9,007 nt of DNA, taken from SZAS-3 sp964386785 (GTDB taxonomy: Bacteria; Chlamydiota; Chlamydiia; Chlamydiales; JAAKFR01). The position numbers and the translations under genes are program-made. Location: positions 1 to 9,007 of the forward strand of contig CAYLUD010000046.1 of NCBI GenBank assembly GCA_964386785.1, in the 5' to 3' direction. Under the pieces are notes generated by a model, which was not told the DNA's origin, ran no database searches, and saw only the letters and a list, made by a program, of their open reading frames with translations. Shown here piece after piece: positions 1 to 7,576 of this stretch; the first letter of the stretch is position 1, and the number at the start of each line of letters is the position of its first letter.

Positions 1-141
1 TTATTTTATCATGAACCTCTAATCTCCGCTGGACCAATTTATGGGGGCAAGGTCACGACTTACCCTTGCGTAAGGCGAGTTAGTTATAGAGATGGAAAGA
101 CAACTCGCCTAGCGGATTTACATAAATTTCATAACAGCTAG
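1..141 (+). CDS. Possible 3' end of an unidentified gene (5' end outside window)
   Basis: Frame 1 is open from the window edge for 46 codons and ends at TAG 139-141. The other five frames across this stretch close quickly. The translation has a normal protein composition, with a GPIYGGKVTTYPCVRRVSYR stretch and the C-terminal end LADLHKFHNS, but I do not recognise the family. Forty-six open codons can occur by chance, and two inverted repeats lie inside the stretch, so it could instead be non-coding DNA. If real, it is co-directional with topA and ends 148 bp before it. Confidence 0.4.
   Translation, partial: LFYHEPLISAGPIYGGKVTTYPCVRRVSYRDGKTTRLADLHKFHNS
73..110. repeat. Inverted repeat, 9-bp arms, 20-nt loop
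   Basis: AGGCGAGTT at 73-81 is matched by its exact complement AACTCGCCT at 102-110. A smaller overlapping hairpin, CTTAC 59-63 with GTAAG 70-74, lies just upstream and would compete with it. No T-tract follows, so it is not a classical rho-independent terminator. It lies inside the putative partial reading frame, so it may be only coincidental or an mRNA structure near the gene end. Confidence 0.4.
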
Positions 142-251
142 CAACGAAAAAACATTTGGAGAAAGGCAGGGGAACCAGCTAGAATGCCTCCAACATAAAA
201 GAAAACACCATGTTCTCCTCCTGTCCGTCCATCGCCATAGGTAGGCTGCTT

Positions 252-280
252 TTGACAAAAACGATGGAATCACATATGGG
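252..280 (+). promoter_or_regulatory. Weak candidate promoter for topA
   Basis: A perfect TTGACA lies at 252-257, followed after 17 bp by TATGGG at 275-280, which matches only three of six -10 consensus positions. Transcription would begin close to 287, almost on the topA ATG at 290. Elsewhere in the 148-bp gap (142-289) I see a 27-codon reading frame (210-293) that overlaps the topA start as ATGA but has no ribosome site, and nothing else of note. Confidence 0.3.
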
Positions 281-289
281 TCTGAGCCA

Positions 290-2833
290 ATGAGCAAACC
301 GCTGATTATTGTTGAGTCCCCAGCAAAAATTAAAACTCTGAAAAAATTTCTGGGCGACAAATTTTTAATTGCTTCCTCTGTAGGTCATATCCGAGATCTA
401 CCGGCCAAAGGATTTGGCATTGATGTAGAGCATGACTTTGAACCTCAATACGAACTATTACCCGATAAAAAAGAGGTGATACGCAATCTACAAAAAGAAG
501 CAAAGCACTGTTCCGTAGTCTACCTGGCTCCCGATCCAGACCGAGAAGGGGAGGCTATTGCATGGCATATTGCTTCGATTTTGCCTAAGGGTATCCCGTA
601 CCAAAGGACCTCATTCAATGCAATTACCAAAGAAGCAGTCCTAGAAGCACTCAAACATCCAAGAGAAATTGACCAAGACCTCGTGAATGCACAACAAGCA
701 CGTCGCCTCCTAGATCGTATTGTCGGGTACAAAATTTCTCCCTTATTGGGCAGAAAACTGCACCAGCGGTCAGGGATTTCGGCAGGACGAGTTCAATCTG
801 TAGCATTGAAACTAGTCGTAGATCGAGAAAAAGAAATCGCCGCGTTTCGACCGGTAGAGTATTGGAACCTGGGAGCCATTCTGCGGAATGGGGATCCATC
901 AAAAACATTTGCAAGCCGTATCTATACGATTGAGGGACGCAAAGTAGAAAAAGAGCTGCTACCTGGCAAAGAAGGAATTACTATTCCCAACCAAGTTACT
1001 GCAGACGCCATTGCGGCCCGTTTACAACGGGCTATCTACACCGTTTCCAATGTGGAATCCAAAGAGAAAAAAAGAAATCCAGAACCCCCTTTTATTACTT
1101 CAACCTTACAACAAGAGGCGGCGCGCCATTTTCGTTTTTCATCTAACCGCACGATGAACGTAGCCCAATCGTTATATGAAGGCGTAGACTTGGGGCAAGA
1201 AGGAGCAGAAGGATTAATTACCTACATGCGAACAGATTCGGTTCGCATTGCACCTGAAGCATTATCGGAAGTACGTCAGTATATCCAAAATACATTTGGA
1301 AACACCTTTCTTCCCGAATCTCCCCGCTTGTATAATACAAAAAAATCGGCCCAAGATGCTCATGAAGCCATTCGACCTACACGCTTAGATCATCCTCCAG
1401 AACGTATGAAGCGGTACCTGAATCGCGAACAATTCCAGCTGTATTCTCTTATTTGGAATCGTTTTGTTGCTTCTCAAATGAATCCTGCGATCTACGATAC
1501 GATGACTGTGGATATTACCACGGATCAAGAGATTCAGTTGCGAGCTACTGGCTCTGTACTTCGTTTCCGTGGCTTTTTGACCCTTTATGAGGAAAAAGAA
1601 GATGAGCTGTTGGACGATGATACGCGACAACTTCCACCTATGGAAGTAGGGCAAGTGTTGACCTTGGTAGACCTCCTCCAGGAGCAGTGTTTTACCAAGC
1701 CCCCTTCTCGCTTTTCCGAGGCCTCTTTAGTGAAAGAGCTCGAAAAATCTGGTATCGGCCGCCCCTCTACCTACGCAGCCATCATGAGCAAAATTCAGAG
1801 CCGAGACTATACTACCAAAGAAAACCAGCGTCTGAAACCTACGGAACTTGGATGTGTCATTGCGGAATTTTTAGAAACGAATTTCCAATCGATCATGAAT
1901 ATTCGTTTTACAGCGGAGATGGAAGACCAATTAGAATTGGTAGGTGAAAACAAAAAAGACTGGAAGGCTCTGATTCGAGAATTTTGGAATGATTTTATTC
2001 CTGTAGTGGAACAAGTGCAGAAAGAAGCCTACATCCCTAAAGTAATGACCGATATTCCATGTCCTCTATGCGGAGAGGGCCATTTACAAAAAATTTGGTC
2101 TAAAAAGGGCTATTTTCATGGTTGTTCTCGATACCCTGATTGCGACTATACCGCGTCCCTACAAGAGCAAACATTCGATCGTAATGAGTACGCTGCAGAT
2201 TTTGATTGGGACCAACCCTGCCCTCTTTGTGCTTCGCCTATGAAGGTGCGCCACGGCAAATACGGAGCCTTTCTTGGTTGTACCACATATCCCGACTGCA
2301 GAGGTTTAGTGTCGATTCCCAAAAAAGGAGAAGTCGTTTCTATCCCACAAGATGCCTGTGCTTGTCCAGCTAAGGGATGTACTGGTAAAATTGTGGGCAA
2401 GACATCTCGGTTTGGCAAAACCTTCTATTCCTGTACGGAATATCCAGCTTGTGATGTGATCGTTAACGACCTCGAGGAGCTCTCCACCAAGTATGCCCAT
2501 CATGAAAAAACTGCGTACCAAAAACAGAGCTCTCGCGGAAAGCTCTCCCCCTCTACCGAATTAGAACGCGTGATTGGATCCGATCCTGTAACTCGAGGAG
2601 AAGCAATCAAAAAGGTATGGGAATACATTAAAGAGCATGGCTGCCAAGATCCCGAAGACAAGAGAAAGATTGTTCCTGATGGCGTACTTGCGGCTGTATT
2701 TGGATCTCAAGAATCCATTAGCATGTTCCAGCTATCGAGCCATATTTCTGCCCACCTCGGTAGCTCTACAAAGAAAAAATTCTCCTCTAAGCCCGCTTCA
2801 AAAAGCACAAAACAACCCAAAAAACGGAAATAA
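290..2833 (+). CDS. topA: DNA topoisomerase I with C-terminal SWIB domain
   Basis: Type IA topoisomerase that relaxes negative supercoils by cutting one DNA strand through a tyrosine intermediate. The Toprim domain is at the N-terminus, with VESPAKIKT (Glu9) and the acidic metal motif PDPDREGEA (Asp82, Asp84, Glu86). Conserved NAQQARRLLDRIVGYKISP and SAGRVQSVAL segments follow at about 133-173, and the catalytic tyrosine is Tyr312 in YMRTDS. Three C-terminal zinc ribbons use Cys591/594/612/618, Cys644/647/664/670 and Cys692/697/715/721. Residues about 756-823 form a SWIB domain, then a Lys/Ser-rich basic tail. SWIB is a chromatin-remodelling domain in eukaryotes; its fusion to TopA is a known chlamydial feature, and a link to nucleoid condensation is only a proposal. 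The ATG at 290 is supported by the normal N-terminal alignment. The ribosome site is weak. The gene converges with the 2892-3896 gene, leaving 58 bp between stops. Confidence 0.97.
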   Translation: MSKPLIIVESPAKIKTLKKFLGDKFLIASSVGHIRDLPAKGFGIDVEHDFEPQYELLPDKKEVIRNLQKEAKHCSVVYLAPDPDREGEAIAWHIASILPKGIPYQRTSFNAITKEAVLEALKHPREIDQDLVNAQQARRLLDRIVGYKISPLLGRKLHQRSGISAGRVQSVALKLVVDREKEIAAFRPVEYWNLGAILRNGDPSKTFASRIYTIEGRKVEKELLPGKEGITIPNQVTADAIAARLQRAIYTVSNVESKEKKRNPEPPFITSTLQQEAARHFRFSSNRTMNVAQSLYEGVDLGQEGAEGLITYMRTDSVRIAPEALSEVRQYIQNTFGNTFLPESPRLYNTKKSAQDAHEAIRPTRLDHPPERMKRYLNREQFQLYSLIWNRFVASQMNPAIYDTMTVDITTDQEIQLRATGSVLRFRGFLTLYEEKEDELLDDDTRQLPPMEVGQVLTLVDLLQEQCFTKPPSRFSEASLVKELEKSGIGRPSTYAAIMSKIQSRDYTTKENQRLKPTELGCVIAEFLETNFQSIMNIRFTAEMEDQLELVGENKKDWKALIREFWNDFIPVVEQVQKEAYIPKVMTDIPCPLCGEGHLQKIWSKKGYFHGCSRYPDCDYTASLQEQTFDRNEYAADFDWDQPCPLCASPMKVRHGKYGAFLGCTTYPDCRGLVSIPKKGEVVSIPQDACACPAKGCTGKIVGKTSRFGKTFYSCTEYPACDVIVNDLEELSTKYAHHEKTAYQKQSSRGKLSPSTELERVIGSDPVTRGEAIKKVWEYIKEHGCQDPEDKRKIVPDGVLAAVFGSQESISMFQLSSHISAHLGSSTKKKFSSKPASKSTKQPKKRK

Positions 2834-2891
2834 ACTACCATGCCAAATGGATCTTCTAGCAACCACCATAGATGATGATGAGCCATTAGGT

Positions 2892-3896
2892 CTACAAAGA
2901 GACTACTTGATTTGAGGATACGTCTCTCGTAGCAACTACATCGAGCAACAAGAATCTATTGCGCTCGCCCTGTATCGCAGAGATGCGCAGCGTGGACATG
3001 ATACTGGAGATTGCCAGCCTTACTTCCCTGTCTTCCTGAACATCGACAACCAGCCTATCCTTAGACAATTCAAGGTAATACCTGCAATGATTGTTTAGAT
3101 CCTTCGCTGGACCTGAAAAAACATAGTATCCCAGCTCATCCCTCCCCAAATAAGCTCTCTGTATCGACGATTGCTGAGGGTTTTTGAAAAAGGGATTCCA
3201 CCATGGTAGGCCTATTTGTGCATCCAGATGAAGCCCATCCTGATACCAGGATAGGCTCAGATCTGTCTTATCTGGAGAGAGAAACCAGAGCGTATTTCCA
3301 TGTGAATTTTGGGGTAAAAAAAGGCAGTGCTTGGAAAGCCAATCGTTGATATAGATTCCTCGAGCAAGTCTTGGCTTTTGCTGAAAAGAAACAATCATAT
3401 GTAAAGCGGGCAATGCTAGAGGTGAAGCAGGATCATTCAGTGGTGCACAGCGAGGGTCTAAGTCCCCTTCAACCCATAACAGATTGAGGGATCCTCTACC
3501 CTCGATCTGAATCGAATCGCTCTTCCATGCCACCTCGTCTCGATTGTCGAAGAGTTCTATAAGTGGTTGTTGCGTATTATCTATTTGATTGTTCTGTTTA
3601 TCCATTCCAGGAAATGAGCGGGTAGAATAACTCACGCGACCGATTCCTACCCCCAAAATTGTAATCACCAAAATAGCACCGACAATTTTTAAAGGCAGTG
3701 CACTGGCTATTTTTCTTTGGTAGTACACCCCCAATCCTAGCAATATGCAAGCGCCTACTAACGCGATGACCCATAATGCTAATCTAAGAACAGCTGATTC
3801 CGATTGATGGGGGACAGAAAAGCAAAAGCAGTTGTTGGTAGAGGAAATCACGTATTGACACTGGATCAAACCATGTTTTTTTTCTAGTCTTTGCAA
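2892..3896 (-). CDS. Hypothetical protein, two membrane helices and a large soluble domain; start uncertain, possible frameshift
   Basis: I do not recognise this family. The reading frame gives 334 residues from a TTG. Residues about 36-59 and 67-87 are two strongly hydrophobic helices. They are followed by about 245 mostly polar residues with aromatic patches such as GLPWWNPFF and YYVFSGPAK, likely a soluble domain on one side of the membrane. No ATG occurs before residue 98, so the start in this frame must be TTG 3896, TTG 3869 or GTG 3851; none has a clear ribosome site. An ATG at 3924 opens an overlapping frame of more protein-like sequence (MISLKLLLQFAKTRKK onward). That frame would join this one if the G5 run at 3809-3813 had one base fewer. 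It lies 116 bp after brnQ on the same strand and may be cotranscribed. A chlamydial hypothetical gene next to topA (CT642 in C. trachomatis, from memory) could be the counterpart. Confidence 0.75.
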   Translation of the reverse strand: MQRLEKKHGLIQCQYVISSTNNCFCFSVPHQSESAVLRLALWVIALVGACILLGLGVYYQRKIASALPLKIVGAILVITILGVGIGRVSYSTRSFPGMDKQNNQIDNTQQPLIELFDNRDEVAWKSDSIQIEGRGSLNLLWVEGDLDPRCAPLNDPASPLALPALHMIVSFQQKPRLARGIYINDWLSKHCLFLPQNSHGNTLWFLSPDKTDLSLSWYQDGLHLDAQIGLPWWNPFFKNPQQSSIQRAYLGRDELGYYVFSGPAKDLNNHCRYYLELSKDRLVVDVQEDREVRLAISSIMSTLRISAIQGERNRFLLLDVVATRDVSSNQVVSL

Positions 3897-4012
3897 ATTG
3901 TAGCAGCAATTTCAAGGAAATCATCCTGCTGATTGATAAGGAAGTTGCATGTTGTTACTGGAAGATGTTGGGAGCTCTGGACACTGTAGAGGACTAAATC
4001 CACTAGCTAGCT

Positions 4013-5188
4013 CTACATGAATAGGTAGCGCCCCAAACCAGAAACAATCAGCGTTCCATAAAACAAAGGTTTGGTTACTCGTTCCGTAGCATAGAGCTTC
4101 GATAACAAGTTTCCAATGGCTAAGGCAATCAAGGCTGGATAAAAGAGCTGCAGCACGGGTCCTAAAATTTTCGCAATACCTTCAAATTGAAGAGTAGAAA
4201 TACCAAACCCTATAGCGAGAGTGAGAATCAGGGCCATAGGGTACGAAAGTTTATCTTTCGTGAGTGTTTGCACATATCTAGCAAAAATAGTAGCCAAGGC
4301 AATCTCAGTGGTAAATACGGCAAAAAACATAGCAATACTGACAATCCACCCAGCATAAGGACCCAAGACTTGTTGTGCGACAGCGGCAAACAAATCGTGA
4401 CGAGGAATACCAACAAGAGCGTCGGAATAACGGGCTGCTAAATATGTCAATCCAAAGTAGGAGCATGCAATGAGGCTAGCTGCCACAACAGCACCACCTA
4501 AAGCGGCTCGAAAAATGCTGCGCTGAGAACTGCCCAACACAGCCACATCCTTTTCACGCAAGCAAGTCAGCACAGCAGAAGAAAAGAAAAAGGAAGCGAG
4601 CAAGTCCATAGTATTATAGCCTTCTAGGAACCCTCGACAAAAGACCGTTCCCATACCATCAGCACACACACCCATTGCTTTATGGCTAAAAACTCCTGCT
4701 AGGATAATCGCGCCCAAAGAAGTAATTAATAGAGGGGTGAGCACCTTAGCTAAGAGATCGAGAATTTGAGCTGGACGAATGGTAAATAAAAAAATTAAAA
4801 TACAATTCAAGAAGCTAAACCCTATGAGAGGCAAGCCTTCCATATGTGGTAATAAGGTGAGTGTAGCATGGCCAATCGTAATACAGCGGGGTAGAGCTCC
4901 AAAAGGCCCAATTAAACATAAAATGATGAGAATCAGAAGGGCCCCGGGCCACTTGCCAATTTTAGCAAAGAAAGAAGGGTAGTCCCCGTCAAACAAAATA
5001 ATGCTCAGCATCCCCAATAAAGGGACAAACACACCTGACAACAGCATGCCCAGGCTACCAAAGAAATGGTATCCCTGTGCATATTCACCAAGAATCAAAG
5101 GAAAAATAATGCTGCCAGCCCCAAAAAACATAGAGAATATGGCAAAACCAACTGAAATGAACCGACTCTTATTTTCTATAATTTCCAT
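4013..5188 (-). CDS. brnQ: Branched-chain amino acid transporter, BrnQ/LIVCS family
   Basis: Cytoplasmic-membrane carrier for leucine, isoleucine and valine, cation-coupled in characterised members. The 391 residues are almost entirely hydrophobic, with about eleven or twelve membrane helices. The N-terminal FSMFFGAGSIIFPLILGEYA segment (about 18-37) is the family signature. IRPAQILDLLAKVLTPLL near 140 and the TTEIALATIFARY loop near 290 are also typical. The length is slightly below the usual 400-440 residues but the ends look complete. The ATG at 5188 is the first start and sits 21 bp after the nth stop, which suggests cotranscription with mnmE and nth, although the ribosome site is weak. 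For an intracellular bacterium with limited amino acid synthesis, import from the host is the expected role. A 6-bp inverted repeat (3986-3991/4011-4016) overlaps the stop but has no T-tract. Confidence 0.95.
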   Translation of the reverse strand: MEIIENKSRFISVGFAIFSMFFGAGSIIFPLILGEYAQGYHFFGSLGMLLSGVFVPLLGMLSIILFDGDYPSFFAKIGKWPGALLILIILCLIGPFGALPRCITIGHATLTLLPHMEGLPLIGFSFLNCILIFLFTIRPAQILDLLAKVLTPLLITSLGAIILAGVFSHKAMGVCADGMGTVFCRGFLEGYNTMDLLASFFFSSAVLTCLREKDVAVLGSSQRSIFRAALGGAVVAASLIACSYFGLTYLAARYSDALVGIPRHDLFAAVAQQVLGPYAGWIVSIAMFFAVFTTEIALATIFARYVQTLTKDKLSYPMALILTLAIGFGISTLQFEGIAKILGPVLQLFYPALIALAIGNLLSKLYATERVTKPLFYGTLIVSGLGRYLFM

Positions 5189-5209
5189 AAATTTAGAAAT
5201 GATTCTACT

Positions 5210-5824
5210 CTATTTTCTTGTTTCTAAAAAGGAACAAATCGGACAAAAAAAGATTTTATGACCACGTGCGGGACAAAATGTTCGAGCGTAATAAATAATT
5301 TGCAAGTGAACCCGCCCCCACGACTCGCGAGGAAAACTTTTTTTTAAATCTTCTTCTACCCCAAGCACACTCTTTTTTATGGAAAGCCCCCATCGATGTG
5401 CGCATCGATAGATATGCGTATCTACTGGGAATGCTGGGATTTCAAATGCCTGAGTCAAAACCACTGAGGCTGTTTTTCTCCCTACCCCAGGTAGCTGCAC
5501 CAATTCTTCAAGGCTAGTGGGTACAGATCCATGAAAATCGGCAAGAATCATCGCAGAGAGTTCTTGAAGGTACTGAGCTTTTTTTTTGGATAGCCCACAA
5601 GGTCGCAAGAGGCATTCCAACTCTTCTCTTCGGATTAGGACCATTTCTTCGGGCGTTGAGGCTTTGGCAAAGAGTAGGGGCGTGACCTGATTGACTCGAG
5701 CATCCGTACAGTGAGCAGATAGGACTACCGCAATCAACAATGTGTACGGTGAATAATGTAGTAAAGGGGGAATTGGGGAGGGGACATATTCATCTAATAA
5801 GGCTTGTAATCGGATTCCTTTCAT
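5210..5824 (-). CDS. nth: Endonuclease III, atypical iron-sulfur region
   Basis: Base-excision repair glycosylase/AP lyase acting on oxidised pyrimidines. The 204 residues include IAVVLSAHCTDARVN (31-45), the helix-hairpin-helix LPGVGRKTASVVL (111-123) with catalytic Lys117, and VDTHIYR with catalytic Asp135. In E. coli the C-terminal [4Fe-4S] ligands are C-x6-C-x2-C-x5-C. Here only Cys184, Cys194 and Cys197 are seen, the first spacing is nine, and the protein ends seven residues after Cys197 with no fourth cysteine. The cluster may therefore be absent or altered, while the catalytic residues remain. I chose ATG 5824, not the longer frame reaching 5935, because it overlaps the mnmE stop as ATGA and gives the normal N-terminus; the 37 extra residues are an out-of-frame read of mnmE. 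Translation is probably coupled to mnmE. Confidence 0.95.
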   Translation of the reverse strand: MKGIRLQALLDEYVPSPIPPLLHYSPYTLLIAVVLSAHCTDARVNQVTPLLFAKASTPEEMVLIRREELECLLRPCGLSKKKAQYLQELSAMILADFHGSVPTSLEELVQLPGVGRKTASVVLTQAFEIPAFPVDTHIYRCAHRWGLSIKKSVLGVEEDLKKSFPRESWGRVHLQIIYYARTFCPARGHKIFFCPICSFLETRK

Positions 5825-7161
5825 TTGCCTACACAAAACGTGGAAAAAATCTTGCCTAATACAGCATCTGTTACATCTTGACCAAGAAGTTGCCCAAATG
5901 CTTGCACCGCAATGCGAAGGTCTGCTGTTAACCACTCGGGAGAAAGCCGAGTATGAAGCCCATGAATCAATCGGTCCAACCCTTCTTGAGCGTGAAGTAA
6001 AGCCTCCTGATGTCGCTTTGAAAATAAGAAAAGACTATCACGGACCCCGCTTCCAGTCCCGCCAGCCCAGGAAATCAACTCCTCTCGCAAGATCTGAATC
6101 CCCTGGCCAGTCTTAGCAGAAACAGCAATTTGATGTGGGGCAGCATGGGCTGGAATCTGAGCGGTTAAGTCGACTTTATTCCAAACTAATAACGAGCGAT
6201 CCCAATCCCAATCATCAAAAAAGGAAGGAAGCGGCTGCGCAACATCTGCGACCACAAGAATTCGATCTACTTGGTGCATCCATGCTTTGGCTCGTTTGAC
6301 TCCTTCTTGTTCAATCAAATCTGTTGTTTCCCGCAACCCAGCAGTATCCGTTAAACGAAATGGAATACCGCCTAAAACAATCTCTTCATGCAAAAGATCT
6401 CTGGTTGTTCCTGCAATCGGAGTGACAATCGCACGTTCTTCTTCAATCAAAGCATTCAATAAGCTAGACTTCCCTGCGTTTGGTGCGCCTACAATCGCAA
6501 GGGAAATTCCCTGGAAAAATGGTTTTCCCTCATCAAACGATTGAATCCACGCGGTGATTTCTTCGCGAATATTGCGCACTTTCTGTAGCGTTTCCTCCTC
6601 AGAGGCAAACTCTAAACCCTCTTCTGGAAAATCGACCCACGCTTCTAACAACGCTGCCAAGCCTAATAGTTGGTCTTGCAATGCATGAATACGGCTAGAT
6701 AATTTCCCTTGCAGTACACGGTTGGCTTGCCTTAGGGCCTCTTCTGTTTTAGCCCCAATCAACTGCTGTACTGCTTCCGCTTGACATAGATCGATTTTAC
6801 CATTCATGAATGCACGATAGGTAAATTCCCCTGGTTCAGCTAGGCGCGCTCCAGCCTGCAATACTGCCTGCAATAAGGTTTTGGTTAGTAGAACCCCCCC
6901 ATGACAATGAAATTCGACGACATCCTCGCCGGTATAGGAACGGGGAGCTTTCATTAGGAGGAGGAGCACCTGATCGAGAGACCTCCCTTCAATGATCAGC
7001 TCTTTTACATGGGCAGTATGGCTTGTATATTCGGCGATCGAAGAGGAAAAAAAACGTTGCGCTAGGTCTAAAGACAAGGGGCCAGATAGGCGAAGAATGG
7101 CGATACCTCCTTCTCCAGGTGGCGTCGCAAGAGCAACAATTGTGTCATCTCCTTTCATCAT
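5821..7161 (-). CDS. mnmE: tRNA modification GTPase MnmE (TrmE/ThdF)
   Basis: Cytoplasmic GTPase that, with MnmG, installs the aminomethyl or carboxymethylaminomethyl group on wobble uridine 34 of several tRNAs. The N-terminal folate-binding domain starts DDTIVALATPPGEGG and contains APRSYTGEDVVEFHCHGG (72-89) and AEPGEFTYRAFMNGKIDL (108-125). The G domain has G1 GAPNAGKSS (225-233), G2 GTTRD (251-255), G3 DTAG (272-275), G4 NKVD (328-331) and G5 SAK (348-350). The protein ends FCVGK, the conserved C-terminal cysteine motif, usually written C-I/V/L-G-K. At 446 residues it is full length. Two adjacent ATGs (7161, 7158) are possible starts. It is first in the mnmE-nth-brnQ block and is divergent from the 7244 gene. 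An AAAGGAG motif sits inside codons 3-5, not upstream of the start. Confidence 0.97.
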   Translation of the reverse strand: MMKGDDTIVALATPPGEGGIAILRLSGPLSLDLAQRFFSSSIAEYTSHTAHVKELIIEGRSLDQVLLLLMKAPRSYTGEDVVEFHCHGGVLLTKTLLQAVLQAGARLAEPGEFTYRAFMNGKIDLCQAEAVQQLIGAKTEEALRQANRVLQGKLSSRIHALQDQLLGLAALLEAWVDFPEEGLEFASEEETLQKVRNIREEITAWIQSFDEGKPFFQGISLAIVGAPNAGKSSLLNALIEEERAIVTPIAGTTRDLLHEEIVLGGIPFRLTDTAGLRETTDLIEQEGVKRAKAWMHQVDRILVVADVAQPLPSFFDDWDWDRSLLVWNKVDLTAQIPAHAAPHQIAVSAKTGQGIQILREELISWAGGTGSGVRDSLFLFSKRHQEALLHAQEGLDRLIHGLHTRLSPEWLTADLRIAVQAFGQLLGQDVTDAVLGKIFSTFCVGK

Positions 7162-7174
7162 GATGTAGCCAAAT

Positions 7175-7203
7175 ATTATAAAATCCTAATCAATAGAAAT
7201 CAA
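7175..7203 (-). promoter_or_regulatory. Sigma66/sigma70-type promoter for mnmE-nth(-brnQ)
   Basis: Reading the - strand, TTGATT at 7203-7198 is followed after exactly 17 bp by a perfect TATAAT at 7180-7175. Transcription should begin near 7168, leaving about 7-10 nt before the mnmE ATG at 7161 or 7158. This is too short to hold a normal upstream ribosome site, so the message would be near-leaderless. On the + strand, TTGACA at 7205-7210 has no matching -10 box. Confidence 0.6.
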
Positions 7204-7243
7204 GTTGACACACGTGAATCAAACATGAGACAACACCGCCGAT

Positions 7244-7576
7244 ATGGCTCGCTATATATTCTTATTTTCCCTCTATCTTTCTACGTATCTCCTGGCTGGG
7301 CCTACAGAATCGCTAGAGCTCTTGATAGCTGCTACACGGCAACAACTAGAGTGGCAGGAAGAGCTATTACTCCATACAAAACAATTTGAATCCTTGCGAG
7401 TTTCTTTTTTAGAAAGCCAAGACGACCCCGTCTTAGGAACAAGGATGGTACGACAAGCCATGCAGATTCACATGTTGATAGAACAAGCTCATCTAGCACA
7501 CCTGTTTTCAGAAGATTTTTTAGAAGAAATCTCATTCTTTTACGATTTAGGGACCTTACATAGGATCAGCTCATGA
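7244..7576 (+). CDS. Small exported hypothetical protein, mostly helical
   Basis: Unrecognised protein of 110 residues. The first 19 residues (MARYIFLFSLYLSTYLLAG) look like a short signal peptide ending at a small-residue cleavage site, though the N-terminal charge is only one arginine. The rest is rich in Leu, Glu and Gln with heptad-like spacing (LELLIAATRQQLEWQEELLL) and is probably helical or weakly coiled-coil. It has no cysteine after the leader, so it is not a lipoprotein. The ATG at 7244 lacks a good ribosome site. It is divergent from mnmE with 82 bp between them. A second frame from ATG 7225 also encodes a leader-like stretch (MRQHRRYGSLYILIFPLSFY) but stops after about 55 codons. 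No specific role can be assigned. Confidence 0.65.
   Translation: MARYIFLFSLYLSTYLLAGPTESLELLIAATRQQLEWQEELLLHTKQFESLRVSFLESQDDPVLGTRMVRQAMQIHMLIEQAHLAHLFSEDFLEEISFFYDLGTLHRISS

Noticed and set aside
210..293. 27-codon frame upstream of topA overlapping its start as ATGA
   Set aside because: No ribosome site and an unconvincing composition; part of it lies in the candidate topA promoter.
118..360. 80-codon - strand frame over the topA start
   Set aside because: It is antisense to conserved topA codons and has no family features.
2838..2850. CCAT/ATGG hairpin between the convergent stops of topA and the hypothetical gene
   Set aside because: Only four pairs; too weak to call a terminator despite nearby T-rich sequence on the - strand.
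3986..4016. 6-bp inverted repeat GTAGAG/CTCTAC at the brnQ stop as a terminator
   Set aside because: Long 19-nt loop, short stem and no T-tract on the transcribed strand.
5825..5935. N-terminal extension of nth by 37 residues
   Set aside because: It reads mnmE sequence out of frame; ATG 5824 gives the normal Nth N-terminus and an ATGA overlap.
7205..7210. Perfect TTGACA as a -35 box for the 7244 gene
   Set aside because: No -10-like hexamer at 15-19 bp downstream.
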